Positions 25,828 through 34,679 are shown, numbered from the stretch's first letter. The stretch is 64,000 nucleotides of DNA from Sporosarcina psychrophila (GCF_001590685.1 NZ_CP014616.1:1177001-1241000), one strand, 5' to 3'. Translations and numbers: made by a program. The notes: a model not told the origin generated them from the sequence alone.

Positions 25828-25924
25828 CGAAAGCGAACGGGAGATGATCCAGTGAAAATGGATCTTCCCAAGCCCTACTCACCAATATTTCATGCGAATA
25901 AATGCTTCACTAACAGAAGTGAAG
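25828..25924 (+). repeat. Fragment of the L1 end, downstream of the ger operon
   Basis: CGAAAGCGAACGGGAGATGA and GATCCAGTGAAAATGGAT recur, at roughly 70% identity by eye, in 21916-22010 upstream of the same operon and in the same direction. The operon is therefore bracketed by direct repeats about 3.9 kb apart. Confidence 0.65.
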
Positions 25925-25949
25925 AAAATTGTTCTATTGGTGATATGAC

Positions 25950-25977
25950 AAGTGCAATGATCGGTTGCACTTTTTAT
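25950..25977 (+). terminator. Intrinsic terminator downstream of the ger operon
   Basis: AAGTGCAA / TTGCACTT stem with seven-base loop and T-run. Confidence 0.75.
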
Positions 25978-26020
25978 AACTAATACAAATTATTGCAATA
26001 CAGTCAATCTGTAATTATTG

Positions 26021-26049
26021 TTGCAATCATGTAGAATGATTATTATAAT
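26021..26049 (+). promoter_or_regulatory. SigA promoter of argH
   Basis: TTGCAA (26021-26026) and TATAAT (26044-26049) separated by 17 bases; the start codon is 43 bases further on. Confidence 0.75.
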
Positions 26050-26056
26050 ACATTAA

Positions 26057-26074
26057 AATGAATAATAATACATT
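26057..26074 (+). promoter_or_regulatory. ARG box (AhrC/ArgR operator) at argH
   Basis: AATGAATAATAATACATT closely matches the AhrC consensus (CATGAATAAAAATTCAAG type) and sits just downstream of the -10, where a bound repressor would block initiation. Confidence 0.7.
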
Positions 26075-26091
26075 CGAGAGGTTGATTATAC

Positions 26092-27420
26092 ATGAAACTT
26101 TGGGGCGGACGTTTTACAAGTCGTGCGGATGAAATAATGGAGCAATTTAATACATCATTACCTGTTGATCATAGGTTGTATAAAGAGGATATTGCAGGAA
26201 GCTTTGCGCATGTTACGATGCTGGTGCACTGTGATTTATTGACACCAGAAGAAGGCGATCTGCTTGTGGGTGGACTCGATTCCATTTTGCAAGATATCGA
26301 AACGGGTGCGATTAAAATTGAAGGCAATTATGAGGATATCCATTCATTCGTAGAAATGCATTTGACGGAACGTATTGGAGAAACAGGAAAGAAACTACAT
26401 ACAGCACGTAGCCGTAATGACCAAGTCGCTGTGGACATGCGCTTGTATGCAAAAGGCAAAGCGGCGCAAGTGATGGATAGTCTGCAAATGCTTATCGATT
26501 CGTTGAATACTAAAGGGGCAGCAAACAATGTAATTATGCCTGGTTATACACATTTACAGCGTGCGCAAGTCGTTACGTTCGGCCACCATTTAGGGGCTTA
26601 TGCACAAATGTTCAAAAGGGATAAAAAGCGTGTAGGCAATGCGATTGATATTTTGGATGAAAACCCATTAGGCTGCGGAGCGCTTGCAGGTACAACGCAT
26701 AACATCGACCGCGACGTAACGACTGCGTTATTAGGGTTTGCAAAACCAGTGGACAATTTCCTAGACGGCGTTAGTGACCGCGATTATTTACTTGAATTAA
26801 TGTCGGATTTCTCAATTGTTATGATGCACTTGAGCCGATTGAGTGAAGAACTTATTTTGTGGAGCAGCCAAGAATTTAAATTCATCGATATGGCAGATGC
26901 CTATTCAACGGGAAGTAGCATTATGCCACAAAAGAAAAATCCTGATGCTGCAGAATTAATTCGCGGGAAAACGGGACGTGTCTATGGTTCCTTGTTTTCA
27001 TTGTTGACGACGTTGAAAGGATTGCCCCTTACTTATAATAAAGACATGCAGGAAGATAAAGAACAATTTTTCGACGCACTTGATACGGTAATGGACTGTC
27101 TTGAAATTATGTCGAAAATGATTGATACGCTACACGTCAATGCGGATAATATGAAAGCAGCGATTAAAGCAGGCTTCCTCAACGCGACAGAAGTTGCCGA
27201 TTATTTAGTAGGCAAAGGAACAGCATTCCGTGATGCACACGAAATCGTTGGCAGATTGATTATTTATTGTGAGCAACAGAAGAAAGCAATCGAGGATTTG
27301 ACAGTCGAAGAGTTGGCTAAGTTTAGCGAGCAAATTACGGAAGATATATATGATTATATTGATTATGAAAATATTATTACAAAAGGGAATAAGCACTTGA
27401 TGAAGCAAGTGGGGAAATAA
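26092..27420 (+). CDS. argH: Argininosuccinate lyase
   Basis: 442-aa enzyme of the fumarase/aspartase superfamily that splits argininosuccinate into arginine and fumarate, the last step of arginine synthesis. The signature GSSIMPQKKNPDAAELIRGK loop contains the catalytic Ser. TARSRNDQVAVDMRLY and GYTHLQRAQ are the other conserved blocks. GAGAGGTTGATTATAC precedes the ATG. Its usual partner argG is not upstream; argH stands alone with its own promoter and ARG box, ending in a terminator. Confidence 0.96.
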   Translation: MKLWGGRFTSRADEIMEQFNTSLPVDHRLYKEDIAGSFAHVTMLVHCDLLTPEEGDLLVGGLDSILQDIETGAIKIEGNYEDIHSFVEMHLTERIGETGKKLHTARSRNDQVAVDMRLYAKGKAAQVMDSLQMLIDSLNTKGAANNVIMPGYTHLQRAQVVTFGHHLGAYAQMFKRDKKRVGNAIDILDENPLGCGALAGTTHNIDRDVTTALLGFAKPVDNFLDGVSDRDYLLELMSDFSIVMMHLSRLSEELILWSSQEFKFIDMADAYSTGSSIMPQKKNPDAAELIRGKTGRVYGSLFSLLTTLKGLPLTYNKDMQEDKEQFFDALDTVMDCLEIMSKMIDTLHVNADNMKAAIKAGFLNATEVADYLVGKGTAFRDAHEIVGRLIIYCEQQKKAIEDLTVEELAKFSEQITEDIYDYIDYENIITKGNKHLMKQVGK

Positions 27421-27426
27421 AGGATG

Positions 27427-27460
27427 GGACTGTCTGAAAAAGGACAGTCCTTTTTATTTT
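27427..27460 (+). terminator. Intrinsic terminator after argH
   Basis: GGACTGTC / GACAGTCC stem, eight-base loop, TTTTTATTTT tail. Confidence 0.85.
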
Positions 27461-27480
27461 ATGTTGTGGCATGTGAGTGG

Positions 27481-27845
27481 GGGGTTATGCTCGGTGTGCG
27501 GAGGGATATGATCGGTTAGGGGGAAGTGTGCTCGGTTGGCGGAATATATGCTTGGTTGGCGGGGGATATGATCGGTAAGTGGGATATATGCTTGGTTAGG
27601 GGGGGATATGATCGGTAAGTGGGTTATATGCTTGGTAAGTGGGTTATATGCTTGGTAAGGGGGAAATAGGATTGGTAAGTGGGTTATATGATCGGTTAGC
27701 GGGTTATATGATCGGTAAGTGGGTTATATGCTTGGTAAGTGGGTTATATGCTTGGTAAGTGGGATATATGATCGGTAAGTGGGGTATATGCTTGGTAAGT
27801 GGGATATATGATTGGTAAGCGGGATTATATGCTTGGTCCGCGGAG
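27481..27845. repeat. Intergenic array 2: eighteen 20-bp units
   Basis: Strict 20-bp period from 27481 to about 27840. Top-strand units read GGG(T/A)TATATGCTTGGTAAGT or the same with ATGATCGG. Read on the bottom strand, the core is CCGATCATA or CCAAGCATA, matching arrays 1 and 3. Two subtypes (GCTTGG and GATCGG) are mixed without obvious order. It fills the space between the argH terminator and the fabI terminator (convergent genes). No spacers, no coding frame. Confidence 0.9.
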
Positions 27846-27871
27846 ATATATGTTAACACTCCTCATATCGA

Positions 27872-27918
27872 AACAAAAAAATAGCTTGAAAGGACAATTT
27901 ATCCTTTCAAGCTATTTT
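27872..27918 (-). terminator. Intrinsic terminator of fabI
   Basis: AAATAGCTTGAAAGGA / TCCTTTCAAGCTATTT stem with an eight-T run on the minus strand, touching the fabI stop. Confidence 0.9.
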
Positions 27919-27919
27919 C

Positions 27920-28699
27920 TTAACCCATAATATTATAGCCAGCATCTACATAAATGATTTCACCAGTTACGCCGCGGGACAGATTGCTCAACGTAACAAG
28001 TGTCATGTCCGCTACTTCTTCTTGTGTGACGTTGCGTCTTAATGGAGCGTTTTCTTCAATTTGAGTCAAAATCGTATTGAAGGAAGCTATGCCTTTTGCA
28101 GACAGTGTGCGAATCGCACCAGCTGAGATTGCGTTGACACGGATATTTTCTTTCCCCAAGTCAAACGCCAAGTACTTCACAGATGCTTCAAGCGCTGCTT
28201 TAGCAACACCCATCACATTATAGCCATCAAGCACACGTTGCGCGCCTAAATAACTCATTGTTACGATCGAACCACCGTCTGTCATGTATGGACGTGCTTC
28301 TCTAGCAGTCGCAATGAGTGAATAAGAACTCGTATCCTGCGCAAATGCGTATCCGCTTCTCGTAGTCTCAACAAAGTCGTTTTTCAGATCTTCTGCATGC
28401 GCAAATGCAAGTGAATGGACAACTCCGTGAATTGTACCGACTTCAGCGCCAATTTTCCCAAATGCTTCATGGATACTTTCATCTTCATTTACATCACATT
28501 GCACAATCAGTTTTGCTTCAAAACCGGCTGCACTTAATAGTTTTTCAAGTTTAGCAAGTGAACGCTCTTTTCTATATGTGAAAATAACATTTGCACCGAC
28601 TGCAAAAAGTGTTTTTGCGACGCCCCAAGCAATGCTTCGTTCATTTGCCACGCCCATTACAACAATGTTCTTACCTTTAACTTTAAGTAAATCGTCCAT
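27920..28699 (-). CDS. fabI: Enoyl-ACP reductase (NADH), FabI
   Basis: 259-aa short-chain dehydrogenase that performs the final reduction of fatty-acid elongation. The N-terminal nucleotide motif is GVANERSIAWG. The FabI-type Y-x6-K active site is visible in LDGYNVMGVAKAALE, and HSLAFA and the RTLSAKGI substrate loop match FabI, not FabL or FabK. GGAGG precedes the ATG. Its own promoter with a FapR-type operator lies upstream, so it should be repressed when malonyl-CoA is low. Confidence 0.95.
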   Translation of the reverse strand: MDDLLKVKGKNIVVMGVANERSIAWGVAKTLFAVGANVIFTYRKERSLAKLEKLLSAAGFEAKLIVQCDVNEDESIHEAFGKIGAEVGTIHGVVHSLAFAHAEDLKNDFVETTRSGYAFAQDTSSYSLIATAREARPYMTDGGSIVTMSYLGAQRVLDGYNVMGVAKAALEASVKYLAFDLGKENIRVNAISAGAIRTLSAKGIASFNTILTQIEENAPLRRNVTQEEVADMTLVTLSNLSRGVTGEIIYVDAGYNIMG

Positions 28700-28741
28700 A
28701 GTAACCTCCTGAGTAGGTAATAAAATCTTATATACCTATTA

Positions 28742-28758
28742 TTAGTACCAGATGCTAA
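28742..28758 (-). promoter_or_regulatory. FapR operator upstream of fabI
   Basis: The 17-bp TTAGTACCAGATGCTAA (TTAGCATCTGGTACTAA on the minus strand) matches the FapR consensus and lies just downstream of the -10, as in B. subtilis fab promoters. Confidence 0.8.
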
Positions 28759-28762
28759 AAGA

Positions 28763-28792
28763 ATTATAGCACATTTGTTCAGAAGTTGTGAA
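28763..28792 (-). promoter_or_regulatory. SigA promoter of fabI
   Basis: On the minus strand TTCACA (28787-28792) and TATAAT (28763-28768) with 18-base spacing. Confidence 0.6.
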
Positions 28793-28840
28793 TAGCCATT
28801 ACATAAAAATGAAAACGTATTCAAAGATACATAATTCAAA

Positions 28841-28886
28841 CATAAATAAAAATACAGTTGACTTTATAATTATGCATACATATAAT
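28841..28886 (+). promoter_or_regulatory. Promoter of argCJBD with ARG box
   Basis: TTGACT (28858-28863) and TATAAT (28881-28886) with exactly 17 bases between. CATAAATAAAAATACAG (28841-28857) abuts the -35 and matches the AhrC ARG box. Further AT-rich half-site-like sequence extends upstream to about 28801. Confidence 0.75.
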
Positions 28887-28916
28887 AAGAATAACTTATA
28901 AACAGGGGTGATTGTA

Positions 28917-29951
28917 ATGAAAGTAGGAATCATTGGCGCATCAGGGTACGGTGGACTTGAGCTCATCCGGCTACTGCATAACCACCCAAAAGTCGAACAA
29001 ATTGAATTATTCACTTCATCTGAAGAAGGTGTAGTTTTTTCACATAAGTATTCACATCTTATGAATATAGTCAATCAGCCACTTCAAAAAATAGAGCTAG
29101 ACAGGTTAGCGGAATTCGATGTCGTATTCTCAAGTGCTCCAGCTGGTGTTGCCAGCAAACTTCTTCCTCCGTTAATCGGAAAAGGACCGAAGCTTATCGA
29201 TTTGTCGGGAGATTTCCGTTTAAAAGATCTGTCTCAATATGAGCAGTGGTATAAAAAAGAACCAGCATCGGCGTCAGCTGTTGAGCAGAGCGTATACGGA
29301 TTGACTGAATGGAATTATGAGGCAATCCGGCAAGCGCAGTTAATTGCCAATCCGGGTTGTTACCCAACAGCGGTTCTGTTGTCGCTATTGCCATTATTGA
29401 AAGAAAATGCAATCGATGCAAGCCAGTTAATTATCGATGCAAAAAGCGGCGTATCCGGTGCTGGCAATCAGCCTAGTCAGATGACACATTTCAGCGAAAC
29501 AAATGAAAATACAGCCATCTATAAATTAAATCAGCATCAGCATATTCCAGAAATTGAGCAGGCGTTGGCATTCTTTGCAAAAGAAATTCCACCTATCACA
29601 TTTAGTACACATCTTGTTCCTATGACAAGAGGAATTCTGGCGACGAGTTATGCACCAGTTGTGGAGGGGGTAACAGAAGCTCACCTCATTGATTGTCTGA
29701 AAGAAGCATATGCTAATCATCCATTTGTTCGTGTTATGCAAGAAAAAGATAAGTTTGGAACCAATCAAGTATACGGCTCAAACTATTGTGATCTCCTTGT
29801 GAAAGTGGACCCGCGGACGAATCGGGCAACAATCGTTTCAGTCATCGACAACTTAGTCAAAGGGGCAGCAGGGCAAGCCATTCAAAACATGAACGTTCAA
29901 TTCGGTCTCGAGGAAATAACCGGCCTGTCACTTGTCCCGGCATTCATCTAA
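28917..29951 (+). CDS. argC: N-acetyl-gamma-glutamyl-phosphate reductase
   Basis: 344-aa NADPH-dependent reductase for step three of ornithine synthesis. The Rossmann motif GIIGASGYGGLELIRLL opens the protein, and the active-site Cys is Cys148 in NPGCYPTA. HxPE-type region QHQHIPEIEQAL follows. Start is ATG 28917, with AGGGGTG upstream; an in-frame start at 28908 overlaps the ribosome site. First gene of argCJBD. Confidence 0.95.
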   Translation: MKVGIIGASGYGGLELIRLLHNHPKVEQIELFTSSEEGVVFSHKYSHLMNIVNQPLQKIELDRLAEFDVVFSSAPAGVASKLLPPLIGKGPKLIDLSGDFRLKDLSQYEQWYKKEPASASAVEQSVYGLTEWNYEAIRQAQLIANPGCYPTAVLLSLLPLLKENAIDASQLIIDAKSGVSGAGNQPSQMTHFSETNENTAIYKLNQHQHIPEIEQALAFFAKEIPPITFSTHLVPMTRGILATSYAPVVEGVTEAHLIDCLKEAYANHPFVRVMQEKDKFGTNQVYGSNYCDLLVKVDPRTNRATIVSVIDNLVKGAAGQAIQNMNVQFGLEEITGLSLVPAFI

Positions 29952-29966
29952 CTTAGGGGGAGTATT

Positions 29967-31193
29967 ATGACGACAACAGTTTTAGCTCTAAAGCGCATAT
30001 CGGGAAATAACATCGTGTCCCCAATTGGTTTTAAAGCCACGGGCATCCATTGTGGAATTAAACATAAGAAAAATGATTTGGCATTACTCGTTAGTGAAGT
30101 ACCCGCAAATGTTGCAGGTGTATTTACAACGAATGCAATTCAGGCGGCACCGCTAATGGTTACAAAAGAAGCGATGCAACAAACGGGAAAAATGCAGGCA
30201 ATCATTGTTAATTCGGGAAATGCGAATGCGTGTACAGGCCAGCAAGGATTGAAAGATGCCCGTCTTATGCAACAAAAAGCGGCAGAAAAACTCGGTATTG
30301 CACCTGCATTAGTTGGAGTTGCATCGACTGGAATTATCGGTGAGATGATGCGAATGGAACCGATTGTAAATGGAATTCAAAAGCTTGAGCCAAGTTCTGA
30401 ATTAGAAGGTTCGATTCTTTTTTCACAAGCGATTCTAACAACAGATACCGTAACAAAAAACACAGCATACAGCACAGTGATTGATGGCAAAAAGATTACT
30501 ATCGCCGGAACTGCAAAGGGATCGGGAATGATTGATCCGAATATGGCAACAATGCTTGGTTTCATCACAACGGACGCTAAGATTGAGTCAGTTCATCTAC
30601 AAGCTGCTCTCAAAACGGTGACAGATTTGACGTTTAACTCGATTACAGTAGATGGCGATACATCTACAAACGATATGGTGCTCGTAATGGCAAATGGGAT
30701 GGCAGGGAATAATTCATTGACGCCGGCACATCCGGACTGGGAACAATTCACGGAAGCATTGCATGCTGTTTCTCAAGACCTTGCGAAAATGATTGCGAAA
30801 GATGGAGAAGGCGCGACGAAGCTTATTGAAGTCGAAGTATCAGGAGCGATTACGGATATCGAAGCGCGTAAAATTGCTAAAACGGTGGTTGGTTCACCGC
30901 TTGTGAAGACGGCTATCTTTGGCTGTGACGCCAACTGGGGAAGAATTATCGCGGCTGTCGGCTATAGTGGAGCTACACTAGATCCGAATGCCATAAAAAT
31001 TAAAATCGGTTCAACAACTGTTGTTGAAAACGGGGAGCCTGTCCCATTTTCAGAAGCGCAACTGCTGATCTATTTGAAACAACCGGAAGTGAAAATTAGT
31101 GTGGATCTTCATCAGGGAATTGGTAAGGGAGTAGCATGGGGGTGCGATTTAACATATGACTATGTCCAAATCAACGCAACGTATCGCTCGTAA
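29967..31193 (+). CDS. argJ: Bifunctional ornithine acetyltransferase/N-acetylglutamate synthase
   Basis: 408-aa ArgJ, which recycles the acetyl group from N-acetylornithine to glutamate. The self-cleavage site is the conserved KGSGMIDPNMATMLGF, cutting before the nucleophilic Thr in ATML to give alpha and beta chains. TTNAIQAAP and FGCDANWGRI are family blocks. TAGGGGGAG precedes the ATG, 15 bases after argC. Whether it also makes N-acetylglutamate from acetyl-CoA (bifunctional) is assumed from Bacillus. Confidence 0.94.
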   Translation: MTTTVLALKRISGNNIVSPIGFKATGIHCGIKHKKNDLALLVSEVPANVAGVFTTNAIQAAPLMVTKEAMQQTGKMQAIIVNSGNANACTGQQGLKDARLMQQKAAEKLGIAPALVGVASTGIIGEMMRMEPIVNGIQKLEPSSELEGSILFSQAILTTDTVTKNTAYSTVIDGKKITIAGTAKGSGMIDPNMATMLGFITTDAKIESVHLQAALKTVTDLTFNSITVDGDTSTNDMVLVMANGMAGNNSLTPAHPDWEQFTEALHAVSQDLAKMIAKDGEGATKLIEVEVSGAITDIEARKIAKTVVGSPLVKTAIFGCDANWGRIIAAVGYSGATLDPNAIKIKIGSTTVVENGEPVPFSEAQLLIYLKQPEVKISVDLHQGIGKGVAWGCDLTYDYVQINATYRS

Positions 31194-31197
31194 ACGA

Positions 31198-31935
31198 ATG
31201 GTAATAAAGCTTGGTGGAAGTATGTTGGAAGGGTTAAATGAAGACTTTTTCAAGAATATGATACAACTGCAAAAAGCCGATAATGATGTAGTGCTTGTTC
31301 ACGGAGGGGGACCTTTTATTAATAAAGAACTTGCCAGAAATAAAGTGTTATCATCCGTAGTAAACGGTATCCGTGTAACGTCGAAAGAAGCGGTGGGGAT
31401 AGTTCAATCGACATTAATAGGTCAAGTGAATCCAGCCCTCGTCCATCAATTAAATAAAGGTGGCATCGATGCGATTGGCCTTAGCGGATACGATGGAAAT
31501 CTCCTAACATGTAAAGTGTTGAATGAAAAACTGTACGGCTCTGTAGGAGAAATCCAGGATGTCCGCACCGAATTAATAGAAACACTTCTTAAAGATGGGC
31601 TTGTGCCAGTTATTTCGTGTATCGGTGCAACAGAAGATGGAGCTCCTCTCAACATTAATGCGGACACAGTCGCAAGTAAGATTGCTCTGGCAATAAATGC
31701 AGACAGCCTGCTTCTTGTGACGGATACTCCTGGCATTCAAATAGAAGGAAGTGTTCAACAAACGGCATCACCGACCGAAATTGTCCAGTGGATCGAAACA
31801 GGCGAAATATACGGAGGCATGTTACCGAAAGTGAAAGCTGCACTTGATTGTCTAGATGCAGGTATTCCATCGGTGCAAATTGTCGGACAGCAATTAGAAG
31901 GTACCATAATTAAATGCGAGGAGGTTTTCATTTGA
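31198..31935 (+). CDS. argB: Acetylglutamate kinase
   Basis: 245-aa amino-acid kinase for step two of the pathway. VIKLGGSM is the N-terminal phosphate loop, VLVHGGGPFINKEL binds substrate, and NADTVASKIALAINADSLLLVTDTPG is the ATP region. ATG 31198 is preferred, since family members begin right at this strand and it lies five bases after the argJ stop. An in-frame ATG at 31156 would add 14 residues and overlap argJ. No strong ribosome site favours either. Translation is probably coupled to argJ. Confidence 0.9.
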   Translation: MVIKLGGSMLEGLNEDFFKNMIQLQKADNDVVLVHGGGPFINKELARNKVLSSVVNGIRVTSKEAVGIVQSTLIGQVNPALVHQLNKGGIDAIGLSGYDGNLLTCKVLNEKLYGSVGEIQDVRTELIETLLKDGLVPVISCIGATEDGAPLNINADTVASKIALAINADSLLLVTDTPGIQIEGSVQQTASPTEIVQWIETGEIYGGMLPKVKAALDCLDAGIPSVQIVGQQLEGTIIKCEEVFI

Positions 31936-33083
31936 CTACGCTATTTCAAAATTACGCACGTCGTTCAGTTCATCTTGTAAAAGGGCGAGGTACAGTCGTG
32001 ACGGATGATAAAGGAAAAGAGTACCTCGACTTCATAAGTGGAATCGCGGTCGTCAGTCTTGGTCATGCACATCCAGCGCTCGTTGAAGCAGTCAAACAGC
32101 AAAGTGAAAAACTATGGCATGTCTCAAATTTATTCGAAAGCCCTGAGCAGGAACTGTTGGCAGCTAAGCTTATAAAGGATACACCTTTCAGCCATGCTTT
32201 TTTCTGTAACAGCGGTGCTGAAGCAAATGAAGCAGCCATTAAATTAGCTCGAAAGCATACACAGAAAAACGTCATCATTACCTTCGAACAATCCTTTCAT
32301 GGCCGGACATTCGGCGCCATGTCTGCGACTGGGCAAGCGAAGGTTCGTGAGGGCTTCGGTCCACTGCTAGAAACATTTCGTATCATTCCATACAATGACG
32401 AACAACAACTGGAAGCTGCAATTGACGGCGATGTAGCCGCAATTATGCTAGAAGTTATTCAAGGAGAAGGTGGCGTCAACCAAATTGACCCGGACTTTGC
32501 ACAAAAAATAACAGATATCTGTAAGTCAAAAGGTATTTTACTCATTGTCGATGAAGTACAGACTGGCATTGGTCGTACGGGAACGCGATATGCCTATGAG
32601 CAGACAAACCTTGAGCCAGATATCATTACACTTGCCAAAGGATTAGGCGGTGGATTCCCGATTGGTGCCATGCTTGGATCAAGTGAGCTTTTGCCTTCAT
32701 TCGGCCCAGGAACGCATGGCACGACATTTGGAGGTAATCCACTGGCCGTTGCAGTTGCACAAACAGTTGTCGATATTGTATTTAAAAAGAAGTTTCTGCA
32801 AGAAGTTGAAGACAAATCGACTTACTTGATTGAAAAAGTGCAGGCATTATTGCCGCAAGACCAGTTTTCTATTCGTGGGGCGGGTCTGTTACTCGGTATT
32901 GAATGCGAAGAGGAGATTCTGCCATTCATTCAACAGGCAGAACAAGCAGGTTTACTGCTCGTTCAAGCAGGAGCTAACGTCATTCGACTATTACCACCGT
33001 TAACGGTTACATACGAAGAAATCGACCAAGCTGTGGATATTCTATCAGCAGTTCTACTCCCCGAAAAAACTGCAATAACGTAA
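31932..33083 (+). CDS. argD: Acetylornithine aminotransferase
   Basis: 383-aa class III PLP aminotransferase for step four. The Schiff-base Lys is Lys236 in TLAKGLGGGFPIGAM. FCNSGAEANEAAIKLAR and VDEVQTGIGRTG complete the PLP site. The start is TTG 31932, overlapping the argB stop as TTGA, with GAGGAGG eight bases upstream; the longer frame from 31914 would include that ribosome site. Last gene of the cluster: no argF or carAB follows. Confidence 0.94.
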   Translation: MTTLFQNYARRSVHLVKGRGTVVTDDKGKEYLDFISGIAVVSLGHAHPALVEAVKQQSEKLWHVSNLFESPEQELLAAKLIKDTPFSHAFFCNSGAEANEAAIKLARKHTQKNVIITFEQSFHGRTFGAMSATGQAKVREGFGPLLETFRIIPYNDEQQLEAAIDGDVAAIMLEVIQGEGGVNQIDPDFAQKITDICKSKGILLIVDEVQTGIGRTGTRYAYEQTNLEPDIITLAKGLGGGFPIGAMLGSSELLPSFGPGTHGTTFGGNPLAVAVAQTVVDIVFKKKFLQEVEDKSTYLIEKVQALLPQDQFSIRGAGLLLGIECEEEILPFIQQAEQAGLLLVQAGANVIRLLPPLTVTYEEIDQAVDILSAVLLPEKTAIT

Positions 33084-33149
33084 TGAACTTTTGAATTAAG
33101 GCGTTCAGTGAAGCGCTATTCAATAGACCTCAGTCTGAAGGTTAAAACA

Positions 33150-33182
33150 AAAGGATTCGCTAAAAGTAGCGGGTCTTTTTGT
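33150..33182 (+). terminator. Intrinsic terminator of argCJBD
   Basis: GATTCGCTA / TAGCGGGTC stem (two G-U pairs) followed by TTTTT. Confidence 0.65.
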
Positions 33183-33240
33183 ATTTGAAACGAAACTTAC
33201 ATACAATTGACAAGCATACCCGATGATGCAAAAAGGGCGT

Positions 33241-33480
33241 CCGATCATAAATTTGGCAACCCGATCATATACCAGTCGTATCGATCATAAATCCGGTGTC
33301 CCGATCATAAATCCCGCGTCCCGATCATAACCCTGCCGTATCGATCATAAATCCGTCGTCCCGATCATAAATCCGTCGTCCCGATCATAACCCTGCCGTA
33401 TCGATCATAACCCCGGCATCCCGATCATAACCCCCGCGCCCCGATCATATAACCCGACCGACCGATCATATCCCATAATG
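33241..33480. repeat. Intergenic array 3: twelve 20-bp units
   Basis: Twelve units starting every 20 bases from 33241 (the last near 33462), with consensus (C/T)CGATCATAA(A/C)(T/C)CCG(T/C)CGTC. The first half CCGATCATAA is nearly invariant, the second half varies. Same core as arrays 1 and 2. It lies between the argD terminator and a secreted-protein gene on the same strand. Confidence 0.9.
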
Positions 33481-33558
33481 GCCCCGCCAAAAAAAATGAA
33501 ACTTCTTCCATCGTCCTCCGTCTAATCAATTGAATAAGGAAAAGTGAGGAGAGATATT

Positions 33559-34506
33559 ATGAAGAAAATCGGTACAATCGCATTGGCAGCACTATTAGCA
33601 GGAAGCGTAGTGGGTGGCTATTCAGCACAAGCACAAGAAGATACTACACAAGCCATTAGTGAAAAAGAACAAGTTACGACAAACTTTATGAAAGCTACGG
33701 GTGTCATTCAAGAAATTGAAAAAGAAGAAGAGGGAATTCGTGTAACGATTGAAAATGAAGATAAAATGATTACGATTTTGCGCATCAATGATAATTCCTT
33801 GCTATTTAATAGTGGGACGACAAAATCTTTAAAACCAGCAGACTTTAAAAAGGGTGCAACTGTTTCAGCCTATTATGATAAAAATAAACCTATGATCCTG
33901 ATTTATCCGGCAACAGTGACACCTGAAATTGTCATTTTAAACGATGAAGAAGTTTTTGGTGAAGTGAAAGTCAGCCAGTTTGACAAAGAATTCTTAAGCT
34001 TGGATGGCGAGTTGAAATTGAATATCGGCAAAGATACGCCTCTTTTCAATCAACAAGGTAAAGCAATCGAATTGAAAGAGTTGAACGGTAAAGAATTGAT
34101 GGTATTTTACTCAATCACAACGAGAAGCCTACCACCACAAACACCACCAACTAAAATTATTGCTTTGGATAATGCAACAGTAGAAGCACCTGAAGTTGAG
34201 CCGGAAGAAAAACTAGAAGTATCAACAGGCTTACAAGACATCATCGCTAACGACCACTACATGAAAAATGGCGTTAAGATGATTCCACTTCGTATAGTCG
34301 CTGAGCATCTTGGTTATCATGTTCTTTCTCAACCAAAAGTAAATGGTGCACTTGTTACATTAGACAACAGTTCATTCACTATTAAACGAGGCGACAACAT
34401 GTATGGTTATAATAAAAGCATTCGTAAATTCGAAGTTGCACCAGAATTGAAAGGTATGAAAACATACGTTTCAGAAGACTTCTTGGAGCTATTAATCCAA
34501 AACTAA
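33559..34506 (+). CDS. Secreted protein with copper amine oxidase N-terminal-like domain
   Basis: 315 aa. A cleavable signal peptide (KKIGTIALAALLAGSVVGG, cleavage near SAQA) leads to an unassigned beta-rich middle (about 45-220). The C-terminal domain (about 235-310) has VKMIPLRIVAEHLGY and later short beta strands typical of PF07833 (Cu_amine_oxidN1). That domain is a wall/surface module in Bacillales and does not imply amine oxidase activity. GAGGAGAG precedes ATG 33559. Alone, with a terminator after it; SLH genes follow. Confidence 0.8.
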   Translation: MKKIGTIALAALLAGSVVGGYSAQAQEDTTQAISEKEQVTTNFMKATGVIQEIEKEEEGIRVTIENEDKMITILRINDNSLLFNSGTTKSLKPADFKKGATVSAYYDKNKPMILIYPATVTPEIVILNDEEVFGEVKVSQFDKEFLSLDGELKLNIGKDTPLFNQQGKAIELKELNGKELMVFYSITTRSLPPQTPPTKIIALDNATVEAPEVEPEEKLEVSTGLQDIIANDHYMKNGVKMIPLRIVAEHLGYHVLSQPKVNGALVTLDNSSFTIKRGDNMYGYNKSIRKFEVAPELKGMKTYVSEDFLELLIQN

Positions 34507-34530
34507 CAATCGAAAAGCATGGCATATGAA

Positions 34531-34588
34531 AAAAAGCTTGAAACGATGGGACTGCCCTGTAAAAGGTCAGGCGTTTCAGGCTTTTTTC
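34531..34588 (+). terminator. Terminator after the secreted protein gene
   Basis: AAAAAGCTTGAAACG / CGTTTCAGGCTTTTT stem with a longer loop and T-run. Confidence 0.75.
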
Positions 34589-34679
34589 TATGTTATTTCA
34601 TGAAGAACCACTATACAGAATGTTCAATCTCCTGTACTGTTAATATACAATCTTTCACTAGAAAAGGAGTTTATGTTTG

